From Cristatella mucedo (lineage: Eukaryota; Bryozoa; Phylactolaemata; Cristatellidae), in the NCBI GenBank assembly GCA_009760855.2, contig WPIO01000141.1, positions 64,001 to 124,000 of the forward strand: DNA of 60,000 nt. Reading direction: 5' to 3'. Numbering within the stretch: the stretch's first letter is position 1; every line of letters begins with the position of its first letter. Position numbers and translations under genes: made by a program. The notes below the pieces were generated by a model. That model was not told where the DNA came from. It saw only the letters and a program-made list of their open reading frames with translations, and did not search any database. Of this stretch, positions 10,773-22,501 are shown piece after piece.

Positions 10773-12555
10773 GCCCATGCCTTGCCCCTAGGTCTCGGCA
10801 CAGCAGGTTAGCAGTGCTCGTTCTTAGCTACCCGCTAGTCGTGGTTTCGAATGCCGCCGTGGGTGCCTATGGGCACTGTTGGGATAGCCACAAAGCTTCT
10901 TCTGCCTCTATGCAAATGAGGCTCTCGAATCAGCTAACCTTAGTGGCTGAAAGACTCTGGAAGCTGATCAATGGGGCTAATAGGGGGATGGGCATACGAG
11001 AGTAGTGACTGAGTATGCTATCAGTAAAGATGAACATCATAGCATAATATCTTTACTATCGAGAACTAAACGAACTAAATCTATATCCTGATAATTTGGG
11101 ACTCGGTGTGAAAAAACAATGCCTAAACAAGCCGGTATAAGTTGCACTCGGCTGAGACTACCAACATGAGGAGAGCTCTGCTTGTCGCGTTACTCTGTCC
11201 TGATCGGGGAGAAAATTCACTCAGCCTGAAGCCATGCCTAGACAAGCGTTCAACAAATACTCTAGAAGTCACTCCGGAATACTTTAACAGGCAAATGCTT
11301 TGCTTAAATGGTTTCCCTGCAGCTTCCCGAGTCACCTACAGAGCCGTTTCCCACACTTTCCTGCCTCCGCTAGAATTACGAGTACAATTTAGCAACTTTT
11401 CAATGTATAGAGGGTTGTAATTAGCAGGCGCAAATATAAAACGCATAGGCTGCCAAAAGATTTGCTCGGTAGCTAGCAGATCAACAGAAAGAGCTCATTG
11501 AATAACGAAAAGGATAAATCAGTGCTAGCCAGGCCTCTTCAAATGGTCTGGCGTAAACATCTCCAAATAAACCTGGTGTGAATACATCCAAGCAATCCCT
11601 TTACTGAAAACGATGCTGCTTTAAAGCTGCTGGAATAAAATATGATATGGCAATCGCAATTGCAGCACCCATACCCAAGCAAAGATCGACTCACCAATAC
11701 ACTGCGATAGGTGTATTTGGACGAATGACCTTGAGCTTATTAATCTCATTTCAAAAGCTTACATCAATTTCCAAGGACTGAAATCCGGTCAAGATTTTTT
11801 CGTGGTGCAATAGTATTCGCTTTTTATGTAGCGACCGTAGTATGCCACAGCTAGGCATGCGACAGGAAGTTCAGCTGTCAACGGCAGAGTATGGTTGTCT
11901 GCTACTTGACTATACAATCAGCCAGCCAAAAAAGCTATTTTGTAGCTGTTCTAATCACACAAATAATTTCGAATGTAAAAATTACAGGTATATATATATA
12001 TATATATATATATATTTGCTTACATATAATTAATTTGTATAGTGACTTAAGAAACTAATATATTTGCTTAATACTTTCCACGTGTCTCCAGCCAACAACA
12101 AAAATCTAAAGCAAGTGCCTTAAGACTGAGCCAAACCATTGCTTCTAACGTAGAACTAAATTATTTTGGATTGACACTGTCATCAACAGCTCACAAAGCT
12201 CAAATAAGCTCCTTGCACAACTGCATCGGTAAAGTAGCAGCCGACCAACTTCTCCGACTGATGCCATCGCAAGGGAGCGAGAGCAGAAGTTCACTTAATC
12301 TGCCGGGCTCGAAAGCCCACCTGAGGGACTATCGCTGCCCAGATATTAACGGCTCGGCCGGAAAGTGTTCATCCTTCTTCATCGAAACAATTGTGCACAT
12401 CCATGCCTAAAATAAGCCCCCTCCAACTAATCTAATTGCTGAGTCGAAACCTGTAAGCAGATTTTTTAGGTTTCCGCAAGCGATATAGCTACCCTCATAA
12501 TGTTTATTAAAAAGAGCACGTCTCCCTTAGACCGTAGACCATCATTTCAGGTCTT
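10773..12555. other. Unassigned sequence with a short (TA)n run
   Basis: No gene was recognised. A TA dinucleotide run lies at 11989-12014. Open frames at 11142-11420 and 12171-12410 show no domain and lie amid stops. Confidence 0.4.
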
Positions 12556-12559
12556 CACT

Positions 12560-14095
12560 GGCAAAAAACCTAGCCAAGACATAATCAAGATTATTAGTGC
12601 TTCTCTTGAAAAAAGCGGCTGCACTAGAGTTTTTCGAATCGGATATTGTTAGCCCAACACTTAAAATCCTACATTAGATGCAGATATTCTTGCAAACTAT
12701 CGCCTAGTTTATATTCTTTATTTCTTGCCAAAGATTCTTGGAAACATTGTCACTAAGTAGCTGGTAGCAAACATTGAAAAGAAAAGAATTTCTGAAACTT
12801 TTTCAATCGGGGCTCAAGTCGCATTACTCCACATAAACTGCTATCATCCGTTTTACCAATCACATCGTATGCAGCAAGGATGACGGGAAATTTGTTGTCC
12901 TAGCGCTGCTAGATCTCACAGCTTCTTTCTAGATATTGATCTCTAAATCTTACTTTGACAACTGCGAAGGACGATTGGTCTGTCAGACGAGGCATCGGCG
13001 TGGTTCAAATCAGACTTGTTCGATCGTTTTTAATCCTTGTCATGTCGGGTCAGATCTCATCCACGAGACAGTCACCTGAGGTGTACCTTGGATATCCATA
13101 CTCAGTCCCTTGCTATTCTCGATTCATATTCAACCTCTAGGAAAATTTATTCAGGCCCGTGAAACAGGATATCATTTTTATGTTGACGATACTCAGCTAT
13201 ATTCGTCCTTTAAAGCGTCAGAACCTGCTGCAGCAAGTGACAAGCTAAATGCGTTATTTGCCGATACTCTATCCTGGATATTGGGAGATTTCCTTCAGCA
13301 AAACGGCGATCAAACGGAGCTGCTGCTCATAGGGCACCAGTAGTATGTGTATGGACCAGAAGGTTTGGCTCTTCTAATTGGCGGTGCTGCTGAGCCACCA
13401 TCTCAAATGTTCTCGGAAGTTAGTGTTGCCAATGACAACAGCTTAAATTTTGAAAGCTTCGTTAGGAAGACGGCTTCTACAGTTATCTATCATTTCAGAT
13501 CCCAATCTAAGACAAGGAATTGTCCTACTCTGTATCTTCCGAAAATTTTGCTTAGCTCCTTAGTTCTGTTTCGGCTAGATTATCGTAATTCCATTTTGGT
13601 CGTGCTACCGATAAAATCCACTAGGCCATACAGCCGGAAGTAAATATGGCTGCGAGAATAGTTTACGAAATCCCAAAAGTTTGATTAGTTTGTCTCCTTG
13701 GCTGAAAGAACTTAAACGGCCGACGGTTGATCAATGGATTCAGCAGAAAGTTCTTACGCTGACCCACAAGGCCTGCCACGGCTGGGCTACTTTATAGCCA
13801 GCTTAACTATTGCATCTTCTTTATTCTCATTGTGCCCCCAGGTGCTGTAAGATGGAAAATAAATTAGCTGTTCCGTTCCTCCACTTGAAGACAGTGGAGG
13901 ATAGAAGCGTTTGCCTGCCGGTCCTAGACCGTGACACTCACTTTAACAATGTCTGTGCAATTACAACTAATCTCCTGCTGCCGGCTGTGGTGTATCATTT
14001 CCGGCCGTCCTGAGCTAATACTTCTATGCTACTCACTACCCCTCAACTTCTCTCGTGACTCGACCATACTTCTGTGGACGCATCTGACCTAGATA
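12560..14095 (+). mobile_element. LINE-A copy, RT to C-terminus, heavily decayed
   Basis: Recognisable LINE-A landmarks in order: NPTLDADILANYRLVY, a region with stops where motif A should be, YPYSVPCYSRFIFNL (motif B remnant), FYVDDTQLYSSFKASE (catalytic box, intact here) and DKLNALFADTLSW. These are followed by SSLVLFRLDYRNSILVVLP, a frame-broken LPKKAIMPLQ region, and NKLAVPFLHLKTVEDRS. The 3' end is lost near 14095. Stops and indels throughout show it is older than the 54900 copy. Confidence 0.85.
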
Positions 14096-14099
14096 CGCC

Positions 14100-14710
14100 C
14101 GACCTGTACTGAAGCACCCAAGCACCCAAAGGAAGCGTTGAAACGATCAGGAACAAACGAAGCATTGGTAGGCAAACATTAGTAAGACCAATTAACGCAA
14201 AGTCCGCCAACACAGCTCAGTGTGAGCTCGACCTACCTCACGAAGCAACAGTCGAACCGAACAAGGAAGTGCTATTCAGCTGCGTCACCGGCATTCCAGC
14301 GTCTCGATTACCTCTGACCTGCTAGCAGCCTTGACACGACCTGGTAATTGCAGCAGCTGTTCAGCTGTGATTAACTGCCATTGTGGTTTATTCTGAGAAT
14401 GGAGGGCTGCGATCGCTTTGTGAAAGTCTGGCTTAATTTTAGTACGTGTAAGAATTGCTTTGCAGAAAAACTCATTTGCCAGCAGTGAATAAGAGGGCTC
14501 AGCAGTTGCGGTAAAATCACGAGGACGACTGATGTTGGCTGGAATGTCAACTCTATCGCGCCGTAAATGAAAGAATAGGAAGAAGCTCACTTGAACAGGG
14601 TGGGTGGGCGGTCGTTGAAGCCAGCTATAGGTAGCCCTAAGCCAGCTTGAGCCAGCTGCAGTGGAAGAATTCGGCGGACGCTATCGAATACATTATTGTC
14701 CCGAGGAAAG
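14100..14710. other. Unassigned interval with one minus-strand open frame
   Basis: A 101-codon frame lies on the minus strand (14285-14590), with TRTKIKPDFHKAIAALH and ITAEQLLQLPGRVK. I recognise no family, and its reality as a gene is doubtful. The rest shows nothing. Confidence 0.25.
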
Positions 14711-15012
14711 TGATGTAATGTATCGCCATGTGCAACTCCACAAAGATACAAAGAAAACGTGGGTGTTAAGCAGGAGAGTTTTGTATAGCCCACTCACAAC
14801 TTAAACGTCTTTCGGTACGCATTCGGTAGCCGAAAGACTTGATGACACGCAACAAACAGGAAGTGGGAAGCATTGCAGAGTCAGGACAGCAGTTTAGGTA
14901 GTGAGTAGCATGGAAGTAGTTGCACGGGACCGCTGGAAAGGATGAGCCATAGTGGGCAGCAGGAGAGAAGTTGTCGCTGAGTAAGAGTCGTAAAAGTGAG
15001 TTCCACTGTCAG
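14711..15012 (-). mobile_element. LINE-A 3' end copy
   Basis: On the plus strand it starts with the reversed tail GATGTAATGTATCGCC and CAACTCCACAAAGAT. It continues through CATTCGGTAGCCGAAAGACT and CAGGAAGTGGGAAGCATTGC to GTGAGTTCCACTGTC. It matches the last about 290 bp of the 51784-52516 copy with scattered substitutions. It is 5' truncated. Confidence 0.85.
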
Positions 15013-15439
15013 TGGACAATCTGTGTTTTTAGGATTTGGCAGCTTACCCTTGTGGTCTTTAAGTCTCTATGGCCCAACGAACCCTCAAAGCTCGATCTCC
15101 ATTCTATTCAACGAAAGTAACTCTGAACTTTCCTCAAAAACATAAGCAACTAGAACATGGCACACCTAATACTTCTAAGTGAGCATCGTCATTTCTATAT
15201 ATTTTTAATTGCAAATTACTGCTACTAGTGGGATCATATGTGATTAATATTGAATAGATTGAAAGTATTCGTTTTTATATTAAAGTGGAATGTTATCATA
15301 TTTTACAATGGAGTCGCGAAACTCGAGGTTTCTGAGGCAGGGAGAAGAGACATTCGAGGATATTACTTGGAGAGTTGTGGTCAGCTATTCGTCTAGCTTT
15401 GGGGAAAGCCATAATTTAGAAAGAAGTAAGGTAATAATT
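15013..15439. other. Unassigned AT-rich interval
   Basis: Nothing coding or repetitive was recognised between the LINE-A and LINE-B fragments. Confidence 0.35.
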
Positions 15440-15905
15440 TTGTATACACTAAAAATCGGGCTTTTTTAGATAAGGATGCCACGTCTAAGTTGGTCCATGC
15501 ATTTATGACGTTCCGTCTTGACTTCTGTAACTCACTGCTTGCTGGTCTATTGGCTTGTGCAATCAGACACTTACAGCTGTTGCAAAACTATGCTGCTGTG
15601 CTTTTCTGTCGTGAGCATTGCAGTTGCCACATCACACCACCTCTCGCCGATCTGGACTGGCTCCCATTCAAGCAATGTATTGACATCAAGGTTTGGTTAC
15701 TCACTTTTAGGTCCCTTCATTATTTGGCTCCAGCCAACCCAGGAGATTACTGTCCAACCAGGTTAAGTACATCCCGCTTTTCTGAATTTAACTTTTTATC
15801 TTTAGCTCGTGCAAAGCTCAATTCCGTTAAAGACCATGCCTTCAGTTCATTTTCTCCCAAAGCCTGAAATCCACTCCCGACTTGAGTCAAATCCCCTGAC
15901 TTGAC
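15440..15905 (+). mobile_element. LINE-B ORF2 C-terminal fragment
   Basis: A 125-codon open stretch reads KLVHAFMTFRLDFCNSLL, then HLQLLQNYAAVLFCREH, CSCHITPPLADLDWLPF and LTFRSLHYLAPANPGD. This is the same region as in the 673-1672 copy. It lacks the RT catalytic core and the 3' UTR. Confidence 0.85.
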
Positions 15906-16025
15906 TACTGGTGGATTGGATCCGCCTGGCTTATCAAGCCACCGCCCTCTTTCGGTTGAGGACAGCGGACCCACTTGCAGCAGCTGCTTCCAAGCCTTCG
16001 TGATGGCCGTGCAGCCCGGCTCCGG

Positions 16026-16192
16026 GATTTAAAATAAATAAATAATTCATTTATATAGCGCCCCAAGAGAACTTAATCTCTATGCAGGCGCTTCACAAAT
16101 GCCTCGGGGCTTGAGCCCATGACCTCAGTCAGACCATGGTCGGGCCGAGCACCTTAACCGCTAGACCAAACCAGCTCGGAATATTTACTTAA
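16026..16192 (-). mobile_element. SINE-A: tRNA-derived head with LINE-B-like 3' hairpin
   Basis: In reverse complement the head begins TGGTTTGGTCTAGCGGTTAA (A-box-like) and has GGGCTCAAGCCCC where a B box is expected. The 3' part then reads AAGCGCCTGCATAGAGATTA and AGTTCTCTTGGGGCGCT, which is the LINE-B terminal hairpin. A short (ATTT)n tail follows. The layout is that of a SINE moved in trans by a LINE that recognises the same 3' end. Related copies lie at 22955 and 56739. Confidence 0.8.
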
Positions 16193-16254
16193 CAAAAACA
16201 TTTGCCTGAGCCGTCTTGATCTATGCGCGACTGACTGCCCCCACAAACTTAACA
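16193..16254 (+). repeat. Probable remnant of a 5' LTR end
   Basis: The sequence just before the primer-binding site ends in ...AACTTAACA, i.e. the CA typical of LTR ends. Only about 60 bp precede the SINE-A copy, so most of the LTR is missing. The assignment rests on position alone. Confidence 0.35.
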
Positions 16255-16255
16255 T

Positions 16256-16273
16256 TGGCAACGAAATGGATTT
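16256..16273 (+). promoter_or_regulatory. Putative primer-binding site of the gypsy-like element
   Basis: TGGCAACGAAATGGATTT begins with the TGG expected for pairing with a tRNA 3' CCA. It lies two bases after an AACA end and 10 bp before the gag ATG. Ty3/gypsy elements commonly carry a similar TGGCGACGA-type site here. Confidence 0.5.
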
Positions 16274-16283
16274 TTGTTGACCC

Positions 16284-16778
16284 ATGGCCTCAAACCTCGA
16301 AGGATTCATCTTCTTTGATGAGGAAAGGTAGGCGATCGGCGATTCCTGGATTCAATTGGAGCTAAGGAGGCGTCGGCGCTGCTGCATCCCGCCTAAGCCG
16401 TCGGGTAAGAGCCTCTTGGAACTCACGCAAGCACTTACGGACCATCTTATGCCTGCACCGCTGGAAATTGCTGAGACCTACAAGTTCCACTGTCGTCATC
16501 AACGACCAGGTGAAACAGTGAGAGGATTTTTAGCCGCCTTGCGTCTTCTGGCTCAGCACTGCAGATTCGACCAATTCTCGCCGAAAGCTTTGCGAAACCA
16601 GCTGGTGTGTGGCCTTTCCTGCAATGCTACTCGGCAAAGGCTATTGACAGTAAAAAGTCTGACATTTGAGATAGCGTTAGATATTTCGACAGAGGCAGAG
16701 CAGTCACAAAAAAGGTCGCAGCGATTGAAAGGGGTTCCGAACATTCGACTGCCGAACCTTTTCCCATTGACAGGGTGA
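16284..16778 (+). pseudogene. Ty3/gypsy-type gag, one in-frame stop
   Basis: The frame starts at ATG 16284 (MASNLEGFIFFDEER), meets a TAG at 16329, and is then open for about 150 codons to 16778. The body has the pattern of retrotransposon gag: ALTDHLMPAPLEIAETYKF, HQRPGETVRGFLAALRLLA, RNQLVCGLSCNATRQRLL, LTFEIALDISTEAEQ. These match the usual gag order of a PxE-x-x-x-R/Y-F box, an RPGE-S/T-V box, an LR...V-x-G-L box and a final helix with an acidic AxE. No CCHC zinc knuckle follows in frame. Gag forms the particle that packages element RNA. This copy cannot make full-length protein. Confidence 0.75.
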
Positions 16779-17220
16779 GTGTACGCCCTCTAAGCCAATC
16801 GCCTATACACCTCTTGTGGCTCAACGTAGCACGAACGGCGAATGTGCCCTCATTATCGATCATCGATCCCTGTGCGACGTAAGGACCTGCTTGCAGCTGC
16901 AGTTGGCTAAAGATCTTTTGAGTTCCTGGTTTCTCTCTCCGGAGGCGATTGGAGATCTACCTGTCAGGAGTCAGTTTCGACTGGACCACCGAAAAATTGG
17001 CTGAGCGTCGACAGCTTGGAATGGGTATGCGTCCAAGGTAAGTCAGCAAATCTTTTATGCGTAACCATCCATGGTCATAGGCATAATGTCTTTTTCCATA
17101 GCGTTCTAAGACAACTCAATCTCCATTCTGGCGCAAAGCAGCTATACAAAGTAGTGACTGGTAGGCAAGGTATTCTGCTTAGCAGAGCGTGCAAAGCAAT
17201 CTAGGGATTACGCTTAGGAA
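16779..17220 (+). pseudogene. Decayed protease-like remnant of the gypsy element
   Basis: A short open frame (17016-17204) ends TGRQGILLSRACKAI, followed by GLRLG after a stop. This resembles the linker after the aspartic protease of gypsy elements (…LGR-x-AC-x-x-LGL). The aspartic DTGA motif itself was not found. No RT or integrase could be recognised downstream, so the element is truncated. Confidence 0.4.
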
Positions 17221-18044
17221 ATAGGACACACAACTCTGACAGCCTCCGGTTTGAAGGACTCTTGTATAGTTAAGTGCACGGAATCGTGAACAAGACAGCA
17301 ATGGGCACAGGAATAGGCTCATTTTACTGAGGGCTACTCAAAAGCACGGGGCTCTTGCTGTTAGTCACGAAATGCCAATTTTGAAACGCACAAGCACACG
17401 AAACAAAAACATTTGATTCGGACAGAGCGGAAGCCGTATGGAACACTGTACGTTATGCCTTCTTTTTCGAGTCCCATCAAATCACGTGATAATGCGACGT
17501 TAGTCGGTAGTGAGTTTCCATCTTCGGTAGCGTAGTAAATCAATTCACGGTTTCCAGGAGAATTTTAAAATTAGCTAACAGCGGAATTAGTGGACCAAAT
17601 TCGGCGGTGGAGGAGCGGACGGTGCTACGGAAGGGCTGAATTTGAGACTAACTTTGATTGGTGTGCCGGTGGAAGACTTCAGAGAGAGACCTTTAGATGA
17701 GCGAAAGAATCTTCAAGTGGATGAGCTGCGTGATAGGCAGACAGTAAACACGCAGGAGCTGATATCGAATTCTGAAATTGCCACGTTAATCACAGATAAT
17801 CCCTAATGCGTCTGCTTCACTGAATGAAATGGAATAATCCTGTATGTATCGGCTTTGCTGAAATAACAGGAATTGCTTCCGGTTGGTCAACGAATAATGT
17901 AAAAAAATTACGGTGAATCACAATGCCCGTCAAGGCGCGGCTCCTTCAAACGGTTAGAATGAGGTACAGCTGCTTCTACGTGCAGAAATATATAGTTCGC
18001 GAAGAATGAGAAAGAATACTAGTTGGTTCAACGGTCTCTTTTGT
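17221..18044. other. Unassigned interval, possibly further LTR-element decay
   Basis: No intact frame was seen. It could be rotted pol sequence, but no RT motif was found. Confidence 0.3.
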
Positions 18045-18188
18045 GTAGTGACAAAATAGCCTTTACGGCTATCGCCGCCGCTTGCAGCGGCTATACGGGA
18101 TTGCCAACCGCCGGATTCGAACCTACAACCTCGAGAATGAGGTCATAAAAAGCAACCGCCCACCTAGTTTACCTTCACGGGAAGCAAG
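18045..18188 (-). mobile_element. SINE-B copy
   Basis: In reverse complement it reads the tRNA-like head ending with AGGTTCGAATCCGG (B box GGTTCGAATCC exact). A CGCTGCAAGCGG stretch and AAAGGCTATTTTGTCACTAC follow. Same family as 24155 and 36290. Confidence 0.8.
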
Positions 18189-18867
18189 TTTACCCATCTA
18201 AACTATGATCTAAGCAAAAATCAATGCGTAGAAAATTTGTACCTGGGTTAGCCCTAATTCCTTTCCGCTTCTGTCCTGTTTTAGTTGTTGGTGTATACGT
18301 CGCCAAGACTGTTGGGCGGTCCAAAATGTAAGAAAGACTTATCTAACGAATACTTTTAAGCTATACGTGCTTGTAATGCTGAGAAAATACTCGGGCAGTA
18401 TAGAAAAAACGATGAAATAATAGGCACCTCAAAGGGCACGCCCCTTTGTTCTTCGCTTCATAAAGCGTGGACGGCGGGCGATAAATTTAACTTTGAAAGA
18501 ATAAACTGTACAGCCTGGTGCATCGCGGCGTGCCATTCCTACCTCCTAAAAAAAAAGCTTTCCCAATATCGTTTTAAGGGCGAAGAAAAATACCTAGCAA
18601 TAGGACAAGCGGTGCATACTTCCTACAAGAAGGATGACCGCAGCAGAGCAGAAGCAGAACGGAAACATTACAGGTGCATTTTATTTACTTTCCTTGTAAA
18701 ACGTGATTTAAACGGTTTTTAGTCTTTTAAGCTCATGAGCTCAGAATAATAAATATTTTGGAATTTATATCTGGCTGATTTAGCACGTTATCGCGCTACT
18801 GCCAGCCCCTCTAATTAAGGCTGTCCTCGGCCGGAACAATTAGCCTCAGCGCTTCCCAGAATGCTCT

Positions 18868-19005
18868 TCTAATAATAACAATAATGCACTTGATAAAGCG
18901 CCCTCAGAGAACTTAATCTCTTTCCAGGCGCTTTACATTTGCTGCAAAGTGAAATGCAATTGAATGGTAAGTAAAATCATGCTTGAAAAACAAACGAAAT
19001 GAATA
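18868..19005 (-). mobile_element. LINE-B terminal fragment, tail outward to the left
   Basis: It starts TAATAATAACAATAATGCAC, then the hairpin (AAAGCGCCCTCAGAGAACTTAATCTCT) and the first part of the reversed 3' UTR, stopping at AATGAATAATG. It forms an inverted pair with the plus-strand fragment at 19187. Confidence 0.85.
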
Positions 19006-19186
19006 ATGAATAATCCTGACTCAGGGGTCCTATTTTCGCTTTGGAGCGCGGTATTTTTCAACTACTTGTCTTGCACGAGCACCAAAAGCCGGAAAGGCTC
19101 TGATCGGAACCGTAGGAGAATCTGCGGCGTAATGCTCATTCAGTGTAAAAACGATTCCGAAACTGCAGCGTCAAGTATATCTATGT

Positions 19187-19370
19187 TACACATTTGCATG
19201 CTGACGCTGTGCATGTCACCCCTAAACATGTTATTCATATTGTTTATCAAGGATGCTATTACTCACCATTCAATTGCGTTTCCCTTTGAAGCAAATGTAA
19301 AGCGCCTAGAAATAGATTGAGTTCTCTGAGGGCGCTTTATCATGTACATTATTATTATTATTATTATTTA
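19187..19370 (+). mobile_element. LINE-B terminal fragment, tail outward to the right
   Basis: It contains CACATTTGCATGCTGACGC, the 3' UTR, the hairpin (GCGCCTAGAAATAGATTGAG…GGGCGCTTT) and an (ATT)n tail at 19348-19369. Its orientation is opposite to the fragment at 18868, so the tails point away from each other. Confidence 0.88.
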
Positions 19371-19437
19371 CCCCTCCCGACCACAGTCGCGAAGAGCTAG
19401 ATGAGGAGGCAATGCTACGTCTGCTGATGTCAAATAT

Positions 19438-19600
19438 ACAGATATATATATATATATATATATACAGATATATATATATATATATATACAGATATATACA
19501 GATATATATATATATATCTGTATATATATATATAAATATATACAGATATATATATATATATACAGATATATATACAGATATATATATATATATATATCGA
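19438..19600 (+). repeat. Compound (TA)n / ATACAG microsatellite
   Basis: Runs of TA are broken by repeated CAGATATA and TCTGTATA blocks. Several segments are self-complementary and could fold. The open frame across it (Tyr-Ile repeats) is an artefact of the repeat. Confidence 0.95.
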
Positions 19601-19699
19601 GGGAGAGCGTTGAGCCCGAATAGAGATTCGGTTATCTTAAGATGCTATGCAAATGAATTGTTTTTTATTTCATTTAATAACTCCGGATTGTAGGCTTGC

Positions 19700-19890
19700 T
19701 GTGCTACCACCAGCACTTGCACCTGCCTTAAGGAGCTCTCTTTTCACAGCCTTGTTACCGAGGTAGTGGGTTCGAATCCTGTGGTAGGCGATCCTTAATC
19801 GCCACTGGCTGCAAGATAGACATAGATGTTAATAGCCTCAAAGGCTCTTATGTCGCCATGCAAAAGAGGAATCACCTGGTTTTTTTCTTG
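19700..19890 (+). mobile_element. SINE-B copy
   Basis: It contains GTGGGTTCGAATCCTGTGG (B box), CGCCACTGGCTGCAAG, and the family 3' part AAAGGCTCTTATGTCGCCAT then GCAAAAGAGG. The head is diverged upstream of the B box. Confidence 0.75.
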
Positions 19891-19899
19891 CATCTGAAC

Positions 19900-20340
19900 C
19901 ATTGACCTGAACCATTGCAGAGCAGTGCCAGTGATGGCCAGGCGAAATGAGAGGAGCTCTAGAAGAACTTGTGATCGATATTATCAAATGCTGCCGAAAG
20001 ACTGAGTGAAACAAGCAGACACTCTACCCATGTCTGCATTCCTAATTAGTAGGTTGTTGAATACCTTAAGCAACGCTGACTCTGTGGAGTGATTAGCTCT
20101 AAAGCCAGACTGGAACTTACTAGCAAGGTTTGAAGTTTCGATCTATGGGTTCAGCTGGTCTGCCACGACTCGTTCCAGTGCCTTTGATAGGAATGGTAGA
20201 AGGGAGACTGGGCTTTATTTGCGTAAGTTCTCTTTGTCTAGTGTCGCTTTCTTGAGAAGTGGCCTGACTACAGCTTTTTTTAAGGTGCAGGGACATGACC
20301 GTTTTACTTAGACCGTGTTTGTGGAACAGGACTCTGGAAC
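19900..20340 (-). mobile_element. LINE RT N-terminal fragment
   Basis: The minus strand reads LLPFLSKALERVVADQL, then KFQSGFRANHSTESALLKV, then a frame-shifted segment where motif A (DLSAAFD-like) belongs. This is the fingers region of a CR1/L2-type RT. There are several stops. Sister of the fragment at 2320-2890. Confidence 0.75.
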
Positions 20341-21100
20341 AATGACCGTCGTGCTTGTATGCAACAATGTGCCGTTTCCTCGAGCCGGTAGCTACAGCTT
20401 TGACCCTAGACTACCGGTTAGTTGATGGAAAGTCGGGTTCCCTATGCACGTTTTACTTCAAGTTTGCACTCAAGTCGGTTATGGATTACCACAGCCCTCA
20501 GCGCCAGTCAATCAAAGCTGCAGGTCACGTGAGGGGACAGCCAATTTCGTGCCAGCGCCACTATTCACCGACTCAAGGTCACTCTGACCAGTCAACTCGG
20601 CCTCCGATGAGCCAATCGTCGCCGAGCACGGCGCCGGCGTCGTCCTCGGCACCGGGGTCGTCCTCGGTGCCACCCGTCGGCTCTACAGTGGCGGCCCCTG
20701 CACGATCCGACCTTCGGCAAGGACGAGGCCGACACTTCCGCCGCCGCCGTGTGCCTCAGCAGCAGCAGCGGCAGCAGCGTTAGCAGAGGCGGTCTGCTGA
20801 CACTTCTGCCACCGGTCAGTGGGCCGAAGTGTCAGCAGCAGCAGCAGCGCCGCATCCAGAGAATCGTCGTTCAGGCGTCCAGCATTGCTGCAACAAGCGG
20901 GCGAGCTGGTCTGTCAAACGAAGGGAAAATTATGCTCAGGACCGATTTTTAAAAAGAAAGGATAAGGCCCAATTGTACTTCGCGGAATTTGCTTCGTCTG
21001 GAACAGAGCTCCAACGGCTCTCCATTGCTCATCCTTGCCTCAGCAGTAAGCAGCTACTTTGGTTCTCACGGGGTGCAAAGGCTTGATGGCAACAATAGCT
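20341..21100. other. Unassigned; Ser/Pro-rich open frame of uncertain status
   Basis: A plus-strand frame from 20355 to 20783 has a Ser/Pro/Ala-rich part (SSSAPGSSSVPPVGST) ending in an Arg-rich cluster and Gln repeats encoded by CAGCAG runs. No domain is recognisable. Low complexity may explain the open frame. It could be an exon or chance. Confidence 0.25.
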
Positions 21101-21696
21101 ACAACAATGTCAGCTGATTTAACGGCCACCTTTATATAGCGGCAGAAGAGCCCTAACGCCTATCTCTGCGGCTTGCAGTTGACAATAAAAACAAGTCAGC
21201 TTAACGCTCTTTTTAAGAGAACCATATCTCCCCCTTGTACTTTACAGCTCACTTAAAGAGAAGCAGAAGAGAAGAGAAACCATTACAGAGGGTCAATGAC
21301 AGGCAAACTATTTTGCGTTCACACAGGCATTCAAAAGCACACGAGACGACGTTCGAGGCCACTGGTTAGCAGCGCCCTCTAGTGAGTGACGTTCACCTAA
21401 TCCTGCACAAGTAAGCTGGTGAAGCCCATCCGAAGTAAAATAGCAAGTTCATTGGGACTCGGGAACTCTTCACGGGATAGATACGTCTTGATCTGCGATC
21501 TATTGACTCGACGTAAATGAAGGCGATGACATGAGCTGGAAGTTGCACACTTTCAGTGCCCGCGAACTGAAGGTCCGATCGCCAGAACATTACAATTTAG
21601 TGCTGGGAACGGCGGCTGGACAACCGAAAGCCGACGAGCGAGATGGCGGTGTAAGAGCCCACAAGAGTAGCAAGATGGTGGAGCGCATGCCTGGAT

Positions 21697-21782
21697 AATA
21701 AAAATAATAATGATGCACTTGATAAAGTGCCCTCAGAGAACCCAATCTCTTTCTAGGCGCTTTACGTTTGCTGCTAAGGGAC
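21697..21782 (-). mobile_element. LINE-B terminal hairpin fragment
   Basis: ATAATAAAAATAATAATGATG tail remnants are followed by AAAGTGCCCTCAGAGAACCC, the reversed hairpin and CTTTACGTTTGCTGC. Only about 85 bp are retained. Confidence 0.8.
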
Positions 21783-21984
21783 TGGAAGCGAGCGAAGCGG
21801 CAGGTAGGCCCAACAGAGGATATCTGTGTCCAGTCGATAGCGAGCGTGGGAATCCCAGATAGAGGCGGTACGACGCGATAGCTAAGCTGCTGACGACAGA
21901 CCGGACGTGCTGCGTTGCCCACCAGTTTCAGACGACGCGGGCGGCGAGGCCTGAATAAATTCGAGTGCAACGATGCTCTCGGCA

Positions 21985-22060
21985 CGGCATCTGTAAAGTG
22001 GCATGAATGAGATTCAGTTCTCCGAGGGCGCTATGCAAATACATTACCATTATTTATCAT
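21985..22060 (+). mobile_element. SINE/LINE-type terminal hairpin fragment
   Basis: TGTAAAGTGGCATGAATGAG, then ATTCAGTTCTCCGAGGGCGC, then TATGCAAATACATTACC. It is the same hairpin class as SINE-A, without a recognisable tRNA head. Confidence 0.6.
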
Positions 22061-22061
22061 C

Positions 22062-22405
22062 CAGACGAGATGTCGCACGCCCGCGGGAAGTAGGCCCGGA
22101 TTTTGACCGGACGTTCCCAGCTGCTAGCAAGCGCGTCAATGCGACGCGGTCGCGGCAACGTTCTCATTCAATGGCAAGTTGGAATGCGGAACCAGGCACT
22201 CGGGCTTTCCTGTTAATATTAGACCGACACGATCGATCTCTTAGGTCGATCTCATCGAAGCCTTGAGCTGCAATGGCCAAACCAGTTGGCTCATAGCCAA
22301 AATCACCACCGGATATTCGTAGCGAACTTCCTTGCGATACGCGAACGCTCACGCTTACCGTCCATCGAGCCTGGAACCGATGTGGCAGGGCGCGCGAGCT
22401 TCGCA

Positions 22406-22501
<96 letters not shown>

